A DNA stretch of 64,000 nt, from positions 53,859,917-53,923,916 of the forward strand of contig CM041297.1 of NCBI GenBank assembly GCA_023052935.1, given 5' to 3'. The DNA is from Piezodorus guildinii (taxonomy: Eukaryota > Arthropoda > Insecta > Hemiptera > Pentatomidae). Below, piece after piece: positions 12,404-24,639 of the stretch. The notes under the pieces are model-generated. The model saw only the letters and a program-made list of their open reading frames with translations, was not told the DNA's origin and did not search any database. Positions within the stretch are counted from its first letter, which is position 1; the number at the start of each line of letters is the position of its first letter. Position numbers and translations under genes: made by a program.

Positions 12404-14361
12404 ATGGCGTTCGTTTTTCCTGCATTTGCCTATATAGTTGCGTTGATCAGTGATGCTGTGCTTATTTTCTTTTCTATTTTTCATGTAAGTTCTGAATGAG
12501 CTTAAGATTCATTTTCTTTAAGATATAGTTTAACCGTGTTGATTTCAGGTGATAGCATTCGATGAACTTAAGACTGATTACAAAAACCCAATAGATCAAT
12601 GTAACAGCTTAAATCCAGTAAGTAAATAGATATTTATGATTTTGATTAAAAGGTCACTATTATCTAATGTCTTATTGATTGTATCTTTTTCAGCTTGTTT
12701 TACCAGAGTATATACTTCATATATTTTTTAACCTTTTGTTTTTGTTATCTGGACAGTGGCTTTCTTTATGTTTAAATGTGCCACTTATCGCCTATCATAT
12801 AAACAGGTACTTCATTTACACTATATAAATATTTACTTTTTATATAGTTATCATGTTTTAATTATATGTATCTATCTTAAGCTTACAAAAATGGTTATAT
12901 TATTGGAAAATTCCTTAAGCTAAGCGTTTAGTCTCCAATATATAGTAAACTATATAAGGTATTGCATATTGTCTATTGAGGCATCCTCATTACAAAAATA
13001 TGTTAAATAACCTATGGAACTGAAGCACAATTTATAACATCCGTAACTTTACTGTACAAAGACTTGGTATGACTAAGAGAATGCCTTATGAACTTATTTT
13101 GGGAATCATTTAAATCACAAACTCAGCTATTCAAGTTGTTCAAAGCTTTATCTGTTACATGGTGAAAACATTCTGTTAAGAAAACAGAAATAAATATACC
13201 AATACAAAATGCCGTGTTCGGCCTTTAGATCTGGAACCTTGGTAACTTTTTGGTCAAGCATCAAATGAAGAGAAGCAAATTAATGCCTCAATTTGATCTT
13301 AAGTCCATGTTAGCTCAGATTGTAGATATAAGGTATTATCCCAATCACAGATAGGAAAGCAATTTTTATAATTTAAGTTGAGGATTTTTTAATTATTATT
13401 TATTAAAAATCTAATTATTACTCCTTATGGGGAGCCCCTGGCTGTGTGGCTAGCACGCTGGTCTACCACGTCAAAGGTTGGCAGATCGAATTCCATTCCC
13501 AGGAGGGAGGACTTTTATAAGCATTATAAAAGGGAATTCACTCACAACCTCCTCCCGTGTTAGTGAGATTTGTCAGGCTCCTCACAGAAATAGGGGTAGG
13601 CAGTGATGACCCTACCCCATAAAATGTTATTGAAAATTACAGTAGGAAGCTTAAGGAACCATAGCACATTGCCAAGGGTCACTGCAACCGAAAAAATTAT
13701 TTAATCTTGAAGATTAGTAACTTCGCTGAAATGGAAAAATCTTTGTTTATGTTTATAAATTTGGGACTTATTTTCTAAAACCTTTCAGTGTTCTCTTTAC
13801 CTGAACATTTTAATTGTAATCATTGATATTATTCAACAAAGTTGGGTAATTTTATTAATAGAAGTGCTTCTTCTTCAATAAATTTAATATACTGAAGTAT
13901 AACAATAATATTTGTAATCCTTATTATTCTATGAAATTATTTTGTCACATGATAAACTTAAATTTATGTTTTCATTTGATACAGATACAGAACAAGGCCT
14001 GTAATGTCCGGCCCAGGCCTTTATGATCCTACTAGTATTATGAACGCTGATGTCTTAACACGTGTCAAAGAGAAGGTTGGGTGAAACTAGCTTTCTACTT
14101 GCTATCATTTTTTTATTACCTCTATGGGTAAGATTACATTTTGCTATACTTATAAAAATTATTCAAAAACTTATTCCTTAAATTTTAGTAGTGTAGTTGT
14201 GTGAATTCTCATAAAAAAAAAAATAAAAATAGTAATAACCATTAATGTAATATTAGTACATAATGTTTGTTAGTAAAATATTAAAATATTTCACGTTTCT
14301 TTTTCTTTTCTAATACCTTGATTTTTTTTGTAGTATGATTCATTCGCTCATCTCAACGTAA
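12404..14361 (+). CDS. cni: Cornichon, ER export cargo receptor, with an apparent frameshift
   Basis: Cornichon proteins are small multi-pass ER membrane proteins that load cargo, such as TGF-alpha-like ligands in flies and AMPA receptors in vertebrates, into COPII vesicles. Five coding exons fit: 12404-12484, 12549-12617, 12694-12806, 13985-14127 and 14334-14361. All have GT-AG borders and matching phases. The start MAFVFPAFAYIVALISDA and the blocks IAFDELKTDYKNPIDQC, NPLVLPEYILH, LIAYHINRYR and RPVMSGPGLYDPT are near-identical to the family. The last exon gives GMIHSLIST-stop, so the total is about 144 residues, the normal length. Oddity: after NADVLT (14060) the frame runs into a stop at 14084. 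One base off, the expected CQREGWVKLAFYLLSFFYY resumes from 14063. One base is therefore missing at 14061-14063, either a real lesion or an assembly error. Confidence 0.93.
13430..13697 (+). repeat. tRNA-derived SINE, family B, copy 1
   Basis: The head is GGAGCCCCTGGCTGTGTGGC (box A region), followed by a degraded box B (GCAGATCGAATTCC). The body includes 'ttttataagcattataaaag' and 'tgatgaccctacccc', shared with copies at 41140 and 57306. It lies within cornichon intron 3. Confidence 0.8.
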
Positions 14362-17300
14362 ACTACATTTCATCCAATGCTGCTAAAACCTGAAACTTTT
14401 TAATTAATTTAAATCAATGTTTTCTACTGTTTTGATTTTTTTTTAATATCTGTTGAAGAAAAACTATCTTGTTCTTAATATCAAATGATACTCTAAAACG
14501 TATGTGTGCCATTTTCAATTTTTTTTTTCATTATTTATGTTATTTAAAACTATTTATGAAATACAAAATAGGTTTTTTCATATAAGAGTGCTGACCTTCA
14601 ATACAGAGAGTGTATATATGTACATGTATAAATATAAATTATACTCAAGAAAGGTATTGGGAATGTATCATTAAATCTGTTAGGGATTGTTGGTAACTGA
14701 TAAAAAATGGACTTTGTTTAGATATTGTTATTCTCTCTTTTTTATATATATCTACACATTATTTTTTTATTAACAATCTTTTACTTTTATAACAAACTGG
14801 AAAATAATTTGTAAACTTTACTTAATATCTTGATGCTTGTCTTACTTGGTTTATTGACCCTTTCTAAAATTAGGTGCAATGTAATAATTTGTGTTTAATG
14901 TTTTTAAAAGTGACATTTTTGTAAATTATTGTTGTACAAAAGATCACTCGCATTAGCAAAGCAATTTATGCTTCAATACATATATGTATTTCTTTTTTTA
15001 CTTTTAATATTTATTATTATTATTATATATCATTATTTTTCTGGTCTAAATGTATTTATTTGACAAATATTTTTAGTTGATATAGTAAATTACTGCCAAA
15101 GATATGAAAATTAAAATTGAGGAGAAAAAATCAAGATCCCTCATGGTTATTTTTAATTTATTTATAATACGAGATATTTTAGAAGTTTTAGTTAAGTTAA
15201 AGAGGCATTTGCTCAGGGATTTATTTGATACAATTAAACTTTTCCATTATTATTTTGAAACTCTTCATCAATATTTACTTATTTACCTGATGATATCAAC
15301 AAGAGGGAGAAGCTTGAACTCCTCGTTATATAATGTTTTATTTGTCTTTCACCTTGGTTTTGAGTTTTATCACTAACATAAGTAATTTTACTTTTTTTAA
15401 ATTTATACATTTTATATCAATAATAAAATTAGTGTTAAACGAGTAGCAATGTAAATTTTGGATCATGTTTTAATGATCACTTTTGAAGCTTTGCATTATC
15501 TGAAAATATAAATGAATATGCTTGCTTATCTTCAGATGAATATATATGCACTGTGTGAAGAGACTTTTTTCTTCTAGATTAAACAAATAATTAGTGTTAA
15601 TTTTTTACTAAAATTATTTTATTTGTTCAACAAAAATTATTCCTGTATTTTCACTTTACTTAAAAACATATTAATAAATAAATTGAAACACAAAATTAAA
15701 AAACAAATCATGAAATCTCGAGCAATAAAAAAGAATGTTCTCAGCTACAAGTATTTATTTAGTACTTTTAGAGTAACTATTCCCATGCAGATCTTGTTCC
15801 CAATTTTTTAGTTTATATCGAATCAAAGTAAAGCTTTCATCTGTTCATGGTGTAATGGATGGGTACCTTTCTTACTAATCATTTCCAATGGGTATTAAAA
15901 AGATATATATAGAAATTAAATTTATCGGATATGATCATATTTAATTTATTAAAGTTATGAGTCTAAAATTGGTTAACATTCATTACTTTCACAAGTTATT
16001 GCAAATGTTAAAATGAACCAAGACCCTCGTGTGGATATTATTAACTATAGTTAGTTTGCCAGATAATGCCTCTGAGTAATATTGTACAGTACTGCATAAT
16101 ATGTACACCCAAAAATTTTAGAACATCAATTTATAGTAGATTAAATTTAATTTAAGTCAAATTTTAATTAATATTGGAAGACTTTTTAGCAGCATTTTCT
16201 TAGCAAACGAACGATTGTTACTCAAATTCTTTCTATTTTGTATCTCTGATTATAATTATTGGTGACTTTTATAAATTATATGTTTTAGCAGTTATTGAGA
16301 ATTAGACTACTAAAATAGATTATTGATAACTTATGTTAGCATTGCATTAGTAATAAATTATTAATTAACTGATGAAAGATATTAATAGTTTTCAGGAACT
16401 TTGTAATAAAAGTAACCATTTGTAAATAATAACTTTATTTTAAACATAAAAAAGTAATTTATTGTATATACACTTGCCGCATATAATGACATGGCAATGG
16501 CTGATCATATAAACATGTAAAATATCATTATTACTGTCATAAAAAAACAAAACAAGAAAATATCTGATGTGGTTTACATTATAATTTATAAATTGGAATG
16601 ATTTAGTTACATGTAAACTGATTTTGACAAAGCTGTATGTCTGAATAAACAATACTTAAAAAATGAATATTTCTTAAAAGTAAATATCGCTCTTAACATT
16701 TTGAAAAAATATAGTCATAACCAACAACAGTTGGATGTCTTCATAATAAACAGTCAATGGAATGATGTTCTCAATTTTAATTTTTCTTATAAAATAAAAC
16801 AGTTTGCATTATAATTTTCAATTTTTTAAATAAAAGGACAATCACAGTAAACTATATAAATAGCAACAGTGTACTCACAAAATAGTACACAATTATAAAT
16901 CAAAAATATGAATTATTAATGCACTTTTTACAAACTTTTAACTACCATGACACAGGTCTGAAAATCTAACCAGAAATGTGTCAATTTTAAGTGAAAATTA
17001 TACTGTCTATACAATCTAATTTTTGCACAATAAAAGCTAATAGGAATGAAATTGTTTCAACAAAGGTTTAAAAAATTTTTTACAATAGAATGATAATGCA
17101 TATTAATATAACTTAAAATAATTTTACCATCAAGTGTCACACATTGCAAACAATATAGTATTTCTTTCTTAAGAAAACCTTCACATACATTTAAATAAAG
17201 TTTAAGAATATTATGTCAAACTGATTTTAATCAACAACAAAATTGATTATAGCACAATGAATCATATCTTAGAGTTATGACATATACATGAAATAATTTC

Positions 17301-19301
17301 TTAAATATATTTAGATGAATTAATATTTAACTAACATTAAATATAAATATTAAAGCAACAATTTGGTGTTTTAGTTTTTAAATAATTCCTTTGAGATACT
17401 ATTAGCTATGATATAAGAAGTGTTCCTAACCTTGTTTCTTAAACTTCAGCATATATCATAATTGTTAAATATACTGAAATTTGGCACTAAATCCTGAGTT
17501 TAAAAATGATTATCATATCAAGTTAACATGGTAAGGGTTTCTACCAAACATCTAAAAACCACTGAAATTCGCAGTTTAAAGAGGTTACAGCCTCACAAGT
17601 TACAAACATTTATCAAAAACATAATGCTTATGGATAACTAGGTTATAAGTAATGAAAACTATAAGAAATTATAAGCTACAATACTAATAAACATTAATAA
17701 ATAAAGCTAAACATAAGAATGAACCTCTTAATTTATAATATTTAGTAATTTGAACACACATGTGTAAATCTATACAAAAGTGTGATTTTTATTAAAATCT
17801 AAACAAGTCATATAAACCCTGTATAACTGAGAATAAATGTATGAGAAATTCCATTGTCTCTTCTACTTACAATATATAATGAAACTCTACAATGGAAGTT
17901 TTAGAGGAATTATAAAACACTTATAATTAAATTATTGAGTACATTGATATGTTAACTAAGTGTTGGACATATTTTAAGAGTGAGGATAATTTAAATTTAA
18001 TTTTGTTTTCAATGTATATGTATGAATTTAACTGTATTTCTTTTCATCAAATAATAGTACTACAACCCTCTTATTTCTTTTCTTAGACGCACTGACCCGA
18101 ATTATCTAACTCAAAATTCAAGAAATATGAATGGAAAAGCATAATAAATACATATAAATAAAAAAAATATTATAGTAATGCCCAGCACTGGCATTTCTTA
18201 ATGATAAAACAATGATATAATAAATAGATAATAAAAACAACAAAATATATAAAGCAATATTGCTATCATGCTAAATTCAAAATATAATGCAATATATTTT
18301 AAAAACTATAAACAATATAACTGGAATATTAAGGTCTACTATTAGATAACATTAAATAAATACATGATTAAAATAAAACAACAAACAGACAGTTTAAAAA
18401 GCTTAGAAATAAAATTATTAATTTTATAACAGTGGTATGAATATTACTTTCATCATATGATATCCATTCAATTTTAATTTGCCAAGAAAGTTGTAAGAAT
18501 GCAAGCTGAACTATTATTTATTAAACTTTAATTCAATTTAGTTTTATGGACTCCAATAAAAAAATGGTATCAATATCACTGAATTAAGAACACTTCACTC
18601 TTACGAACACTATGATCATTTTTAGAAAACATTACTATAAAGTTTACTGAGGAATAAAACAAAATTATTTCCTTGAATGGAATAGTCAATAATTAAAATT
18701 TAAAAATTATAAAAACAAATAATAATAAATAATTTTTTATAAAAGAGGAAAACAATAGTTGCTAATGTCTTCATATCATTTGAAACACAAACTGCATCTT
18801 GCTGTACATTACAAATTATTTTAATATACATTCGAACTTGAATGTGACACTAAAAATATAAAAGCACCAGATTTGAATATATATAACCAGTATACAACAC
18901 ATTAACTTTATATTTATTTTTTATTTATATTTAATTGTCATTAGCTTCTTAACATTTACACAATATCAATTTCAAGGAACTCTAACATTTTAAATACAAC
19001 TGTTTTGAAGGAAGAATGAATACAGAGAATATACTATTAAAAAGATAGAAATAAAATTAATATTAAAATTATTATTTGTGTGTAATAAAGTATGCCCAAA
19101 TAATCACTAAGCATCATTATTAGGGTTAGAAATATTATTGGTTGGCAAGATTTAGGTTCATATCAAATTATAATCATTTAATATAAAACACTAATGATAA
19201 GTCATAAAAGATTCATTATACACAATAAGTCAAATTATTAATGATATCAATGTGAAAGTATGAGTGAGTGGATTACCACACTTTTCATTCTAAAACTGAC
19301 T
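14362..19301. other. Long AT-rich interval between cornichon and GMF
   Basis: The two genes converge here, so the 3' UTRs of both must lie in this interval. Open frames at 15104-15376, 15623-15811 and 16440-16652 are low-complexity, have no recognisable motif and look like chance. No SINE, foldback or transposase remnant was seen in this 4.9 kb, which makes it the longest repeat-poor non-coding block in the window. Confidence 0.5.
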
Positions 19302-21475
19302 TTACTTTAGTAATTTAGACATTAACCATTCATCTGTCAGCTCATCTAATTCTCGAACTTCATAGACATGACTAAGATTAACTTCTTTTTGTAAAGCTAG
19401 TTTCGTTCCAGCATACATTATCTGAAGATCGGTTTGACAATCTAAAATTAAGGAAACATTTCCAAAACAGATCAAAATAAGAAAATAAAAATTACTCAAA
19501 CTAATAGGAAATAAAGATAAAGGGTAACACAAATAAATATACTTTTAGTTTTATCTAGTATGCCTGGCTGAATTTTATGAACTACTATGGAGAGAGTATA
19601 TTATGTATACTAGTAGTATATATAAAAATTGTAAGTCAATGATGAACTCTAATCAGTTAATCTATAAACTCTTTATGTATTTATTTTTTGAGTGAATTAT
19701 TAAAAAACAAAACAAAACCTGTACCACTACAATCCGTGAAAGGTCGCGGGTTCAGTACTTATATAGATTGGTATTGTTCCATGGCCAACTACCATGAAAA
19801 AGGTGATTCGGTCTAAATCATGCTCGGCTGCCAGGTTTTACCCCCAATTTTTAGTACCCACTTTATAGAGGATGGGTATGCCCCTGAAGGGTCTCCGTAC
19901 CCCAGTGTAGCTTCACGGCTGAAATAACAGAATAAATAATTCTGCCTCAGCCAGGATTTGAACCTGGGGCCAAGAGAACAGTAGCCTAATGCTCCATCCA
20001 CTAGACCATGCCGCTCCATACAATAATAGGTTTTAAAAAATAATTGTGATCCACATTTTTACCCAACAACTTTTTATTTTTCCATCTCCAAAGTTTCGTC
20101 TCTAGACCATTCTCAAGGATCTCTTAATATGTCATGTTCCTATTACGTATAAATAAATGCATATATATTAAGTCACATTTAAAATATCTTAGGCTGAACC
20201 AGCCTTGTCAGCTTATTAAAAAATGAAGAAAGAAAAAAGTCAACTCCAATATATTCCAAATATGTCCCCCTGAGGGCGAATGAATTACCTTTATCCTCAA
20301 TTTCCGGTAAAAACTTGCAAGATTTCATCTACTATTTTAACCCATGTACCACTATGATTAATTTTTTTAATGAAGGTGTTTTGGGAAATTTCAAGCCTAA
20401 CTAAAATGATTGAACATCGAAAATTTTAGGGCAGTCATCCTACCAGTTCTATTAAGAAGAGCTGAAGTCGTTTTATACTTTTTAATGTCCTAACTATTTC
20501 TGGTATCTTTCCACTAACAAGTCATTCTGTCCCAAAGTTATCATATAATCCCATTATTTCATGTGACACTTCAGAGCTAATAATTCGATATTTTATACTT
20601 TTATATGCATATTACACATTAGAAGAAAATGGAAAAACAAAATAATTAAATTGAGGATGTATAGTCGACTGTAGAAACTATCACAGGTGGAATAATCAGG
20701 AGGTATAGTCGACTGAAATGACTGACTCCTGATAACAATATAATTAAATCTCGTAAAACTTCCAATAAATAAAATAAACACAAAATAAATTAAGGCGAGA
20801 AAAAAAAATAAGTTTATGGTAAAACTTTTGATAATTTCTTGTATTGTAGAAAGACAAGAACAAATAAATATCTTAAAGTTCAACAGTTATAGTGATTCAT
20901 TACGTAATCAATAACTTACCTCTGGGTGTAATATAAATAAAGCACATAGGGAATGAAATTCGGCCATCAGAATGTTCCAGTTTACAAGTGTAAACAACAT
21001 ATCTTGGTTCATGGCTAGGCAAAACATCCTGAAGCTCGTCAAGTCCAGAAATCTGATTGGTGAAAGTTACATAAATTCATTAACAATTATTTGTAGTATG
21101 TACACAAATTAAAAAAAAAAATTAATAACAGAGAAACTCACTTCAACTTCATCATCCACACTAATCGCCTGAGCCTGTCTATCAACTTTTACTGCAATGT
21201 AACACATACATGAGCATTTAAATTCCATCTATATTATAGATTATTAATCAGCCAATAATGAAAGGTAGTGGTAAACATAATAGAGGTAAAACTTACATAT
21301 TAAGGCTGAATTGGTTTCGAATTTTCTAAACCTAAATTTTTTAACAGCTTCCTTAACTGCATCATCAATATCACAAACACTAACATTCGACTGAAATAGA
21401 ATAAGATTAATTAATTTTTTGAAAAATAATTTATACCACTAATACTTTACAAAGAAAAAAAAGTAAAATTACCAT
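19302..21475 (-). CDS. GMF: Glia maturation factor (ADF/cofilin-fold Arp2/3 regulator)
   Basis: GMF binds the Arp2/3 complex, severs actin branches and blocks new branching. Five coding exons fit on the minus strand: 21473-21475 (ATG alone), 21297-21390, 21142-21191, 20920-21052 and 19302-19441, all with GT-AG borders and consistent phases. The product is 139 residues, the family length. Key stretches are VCDIDDAVKEAVKKFRFRK (residues 6-24), LKVDRQAQAISVDDEVE, LDELQDVLPSHEPRYVVYTC, DGRISFPMCFIYITPR, MYAGTKLALQKEVNLSHVYE and the end LTDEWLMSKLLK. PRYVVYTYK-, PMCFI- and MYAG-like blocks are diagnostic of GMF within the ADF-H fold. The single-codon first exon is unusual but is supported by a donor GTAATT directly after ATG. 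Intron 4 holds a family C SINE. The region upstream of 21.5 kb contains AATCGATA, a site resembling the fly DRE promoter element. Confidence 0.95.
19715..20020 (-). repeat. tRNA-derived SINE, family C, copy 1
   Basis: The head on the minus strand resembles a whole tRNA 5' half and arm: GCATGGTCTAGTGGATGGAG (box A) and CAGGTTCAAATCCTGGC (box B at about 19950). The body contains 'ggtacggagacccttcaggg' and 'cctctataaagtggg'. Relatives are at 22394, 39040 and 46395. It lies in GMF intron 4. Confidence 0.85.
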
Positions 21476-22261
21476 TGTTACAAAAAATTAATATGAAATA
21501 CACTTAAGTGAAATCAGAAGAAAAAAAGGCGACGCTAAAACTACTATGACGAAGAGTTCAGCTTGAGATCATTGTTTATATTTACCTGTTCCTTGACAAC
21601 CTCACCCCCACAAGATAAGTGATAAGCTTATCAGTTGACTGACTCACAACTGAAATCGATACATCGTTATTGAAATGATTATTTAATTGTATTCTTAGAC
21701 AAAACTTTATTTTCCAAATGCAGTCAATCTAATATGAAATCAGTATTTTTTTTTTTTAAATATTTTATAGTCTGAAAAAGAGTCTAGACTTAATATGCTA
21801 TACTTTCTCTTAATTATTTTCAATTTATTTATTTCACTTACAAGTACTGTTAGAGTAATTATCACACTTCATTCTTGATCGCACTGTTTCGATAACACTA
21901 AGACATTTATTTGTAATTTATTGACTTATTTTGTTTAAGATTGGCACCATCACCTTCTGAGAATCCCTCATCCAAATAGAACAAATCCACCATTAAGTTA
22001 AATACCTGGAACCATCTGAGGTCAATGCTATTACACCTTATTTCGCCGTTTTTAAGTTTGACTTTCCTGGTAGACATATCATTCCAGTACTGTTTTCTAA
22101 CGCCCAAACGAAGCAAAGAACCTGACCAAAAAACCTGGTGCTAAACATAACTAACTTAAAAAAGAATCCTCCCAACACTTTTTTTGTCATTTATGAGTTC
22201 AATGTTCTCACCAAATTTAAATAAGGTAAACAAAATTGGATATCTAAAAGGATACCAAAGA

Positions 22262-22345
22262 AAAAAAACCTCCAGGGCAGATTTGAACCAGAACCTTTCA
22301 CCTAAGGGTGCTAAGCTGATGCCTTGACCATCCCAGCCATACATC
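22262..22345 (-). repeat. tRNA-like head of another SINE (family D)
   Basis: The minus strand shows a box-A-like stretch (TGGCTGGGATGGTCAAGGCA) and a box B (TGGTTCAAATCTGCC) about 35 bases apart. The spacing and borders resemble a SINE head, but the body does not match families A-C. It is not a functional tRNA because the acceptor stem does not close. Confidence 0.55.
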
Positions 22346-22393
22346 CTTTTAGTTGCCTACAAGCTGAACAGGCATGACAATTAAACAAAAAAA

Positions 22394-22865
22394 AGCTTGT
22401 ATCTCTACAACCTATTAAGAGTCATGGGCTTAGTACATATAGAGATTCATACTGTATTTAGGCCAACAGCTGGATATTAGGTGATTAATTAGGTTGAGAT
22501 CATGCTCAGTGACCACATTTTTTTTTCTTCCCATTTTTAAGTACCTACTTCTTAGAGGCTGGGTGTGTCCCAGCGTTAACATACCCTAGGGTCTCCCCTT
22601 GGCTGAAGTAACAGAATAACTAATTTCTTTCTATTCCCTTAGCTTAAGGAAGTTTCCTTGTACTTTTATAAATGATTAATTTTAACTTCTGATATGCTTC
22701 ATTAATTTAAAACATTTTATAAAATTAACCAATGGCTACATTTAGGGATCAATAAAACATATTGGAATATAATTGGTGCTTATTAATAAGAATAAATAAT
22801 ATTCTCCCATAGCCGAGAACCTGGAGAACAGCAATATTAGTGCTCTAACCACAAGACCACACATC
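22394..22865 (-). repeat. tRNA-derived SINE, family C, copy 2, interrupted
   Basis: The body matches family C from 22394 to about 22625. The head (box A and B remnants) is found at 22790-22865. The roughly 165 bases between them are AT-rich and not part of the family, so the copy appears split by an insertion, or two partial copies lie together. Confidence 0.65.
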
Positions 22866-22967
22866 TTCCATGAAAATTTAAAGGAATATAAAATTCTGAA
22901 AAGTTTTAAGAATATGATCAACATCCACAGGAAAGCATAAATAATAATAAAACAGTACAGATAAAGG

Positions 22968-23228
22968 ATCATCTGTAGTAGAGTGGCTAGCATAACAGCC
23001 TTCTATGCCAAAGGTCACGGGTCCAAACCCGCAGGTGGTCCTAGGATTTTTTTTAATGGAAGTAAAAAATCCCTTATTATGCTGTCCTTCGGAGGGGACG
23101 TAAAAAGGTGGTTCCAAGCCTGTGCCATGACAAATACTTGTTAAAGATCCCTATCCTAATTAAACCTGGATAGGCAAAATTTACGACTCTCCCACTGTAG
23201 CATAAAGTTATGTTAAATGAACAAATAG
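22968..23228 (+). repeat. tRNA-derived SINE, family A, copy 4
   Basis: The head GAGTGGCTAGCATAACAGCC and box B GGGTCCAAACCC are followed by the family body ('ggtggtcctaggatttt', 'ctaattaaacctggatagg') and the tail 'atgttaaatgaacaaat'. This is one of the best-preserved copies. Minus-strand open frames across 22742-23117 are shadows of it. Confidence 0.88.
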
Positions 23229-24300
23229 TTCGGATAAAGATAATCTTTCCATAGTAGGATATCCCATGGGAAGAAGCAGGAATGTATGATCTGAAAAGGC
23301 AGCTCCTTCACCTGACTAGACACAGTGTGTCCTCTTTAATAAAATGAATATAAAAGTTCCCTATGTATTACAATATATTAAAAAAATAAATAAAACTATG
23401 AAAGTAAGGATGTTTAAAAAACAACTCAATTATGTATTTAATTATATAATAAAATAAGCAGTTATTAAATCCTGTTACCTACAATAAATTCTGATACAGA
23501 TATTTTTTAAGACACCTTTACATCACTAAGAGCTTGTTTTGTAGCTACAGTCTGTAGTATTAATTAGTTGGCATTTGTTATTTTAATATTTTATAAAAGA
23601 CTTTAGGCACTTACATCAATTAAAGCTAGAGCAATCATTTTCTTTTTTTTAATTAAATATTTTACAGTCTTAACATTTAATAAATTTTATTATAATATGG
23701 CAGTGTTTAAAGTATTATATTATTATTTTAACTATTAATACAATACTGTTGTAGCCAGAATAATTTATGGCTAAACATTACAACACAAAGAATACATTTT
23801 CCTCAATCAATCTAGTCATCAAATACAAAGCCTTTTATATGAATTACATTTATTATAAATATAAAACATATAAACAAAGAAAATACAATAGATTCGGCCA
23901 ACCACTATTATTAAGTTGTAAAATTACTAGATTACCATCAAAATTACATTCAACTATAAGCCACTGTTCAACACTAGATCATATTTAATATGTCAGTTTA
24001 TGAATCAATCGAAACTGATATCATGAACATTTATAATTAGAAAGCATTTGCATCACTTTCACTTTCTTAAACAGCATTCAATAGTTATAAATACATAAAA
24101 GCACCAATACTTGTAATAACATTAAATATTCCTAAATTCAAACAAAACATAAAATAAATATTTATCTAATAACTAGTATTTCTCGTATCCTTTAATAAAC
24201 TTTTAATAGTATTTTTTTAGTTAATAAAATCTTTTTAAAAAACAACAACAATGTAATGTCATAAAATCAACTAGACTCTCATAAAAACTATTTAAAAAAA
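23229..24300. other. AT-rich interval, nothing recognised
   Basis: The open frame at 23767-23988 has no recognisable motif and no splice context. The interval is otherwise low-complexity AT-rich sequence upstream of GMF and beyond the 3' end of PINCH. Confidence 0.45.
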
Positions 24301-24303
24301 CAA

Positions 24304-24376
24304 ACAAATTATGGGTATTTTTAAATATTAAATCAATCGACTATTGATTTAATATTTAAAAATACCCATAATTTGT
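24304..24376. repeat. Near-perfect 73 bp palindrome
   Basis: The left half begins ACAAATTATGGGTATTTTTA and the right half is its reverse complement, with about five bases (around 'cgact') at the centre. It would form a long hairpin or cruciform. It directly abuts the T-rich run that precedes the 24.4 kb element. Confidence 0.9.
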
Positions 24377-24413
24377 TTTGTTTTTTTTGTTTTTTTTTTT
24401 TTGTTTTTTTTTT

Positions 24414-24635
24414 TTTTCAGTAATCTTTCAAGGGCTTCTTCTAAAGGCTTAGAAGAAGCCCTTGAAAGATTACTAGTGCATCCAGCGCATATAGCAATCC
24501 TCTTTAGAATACCTCCGGGTAACAGAAGGACAAATCTGACAGCTATACATATTATATTTGTATTTGTATTTTGTTCGAAAATAAAACCAGAGGGTAAGAA
24601 AAAAAAAAAAAAAAAAAAAAACAAAAAAAAAAAAA
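24414..24635 (+). repeat. Short repeat element with internal hairpin and A-rich tail
   Basis: The element opens with an inverted repeat (AATCTTTCAAGGGCTTCTTC and its complement, 24421-24473). It continues through 'gcatccagcgcatatagcaa' and 'aacagaaggacaaatctgac' to a long A run. The minus-strand counterpart at 50931-51121 has the same body and an equivalent poly-T end but only one half of the hairpin. A 3' A tail suggests copying through RNA. I could not place it in a named family. Confidence 0.65.
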
Positions 24636-24639
24636 TTAA

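Noticed and set aside
15104..15376. 90-residue open frame downstream of cornichon
   Set aside because: Low-complexity AT-driven composition, no motif and no splice context; more likely 3' UTR or chance.
19813..20019. Possible functional tRNA gene in minus orientation
   Set aside because: Box A and B are present but the acceptor and anticodon stems do not close, and the sequence continues into the SINE family C body.
22794..23117. Minus-strand open frames with a cysteine-containing peptide
   Set aside because: Both run through SINE copies in antisense and have no family resemblance.
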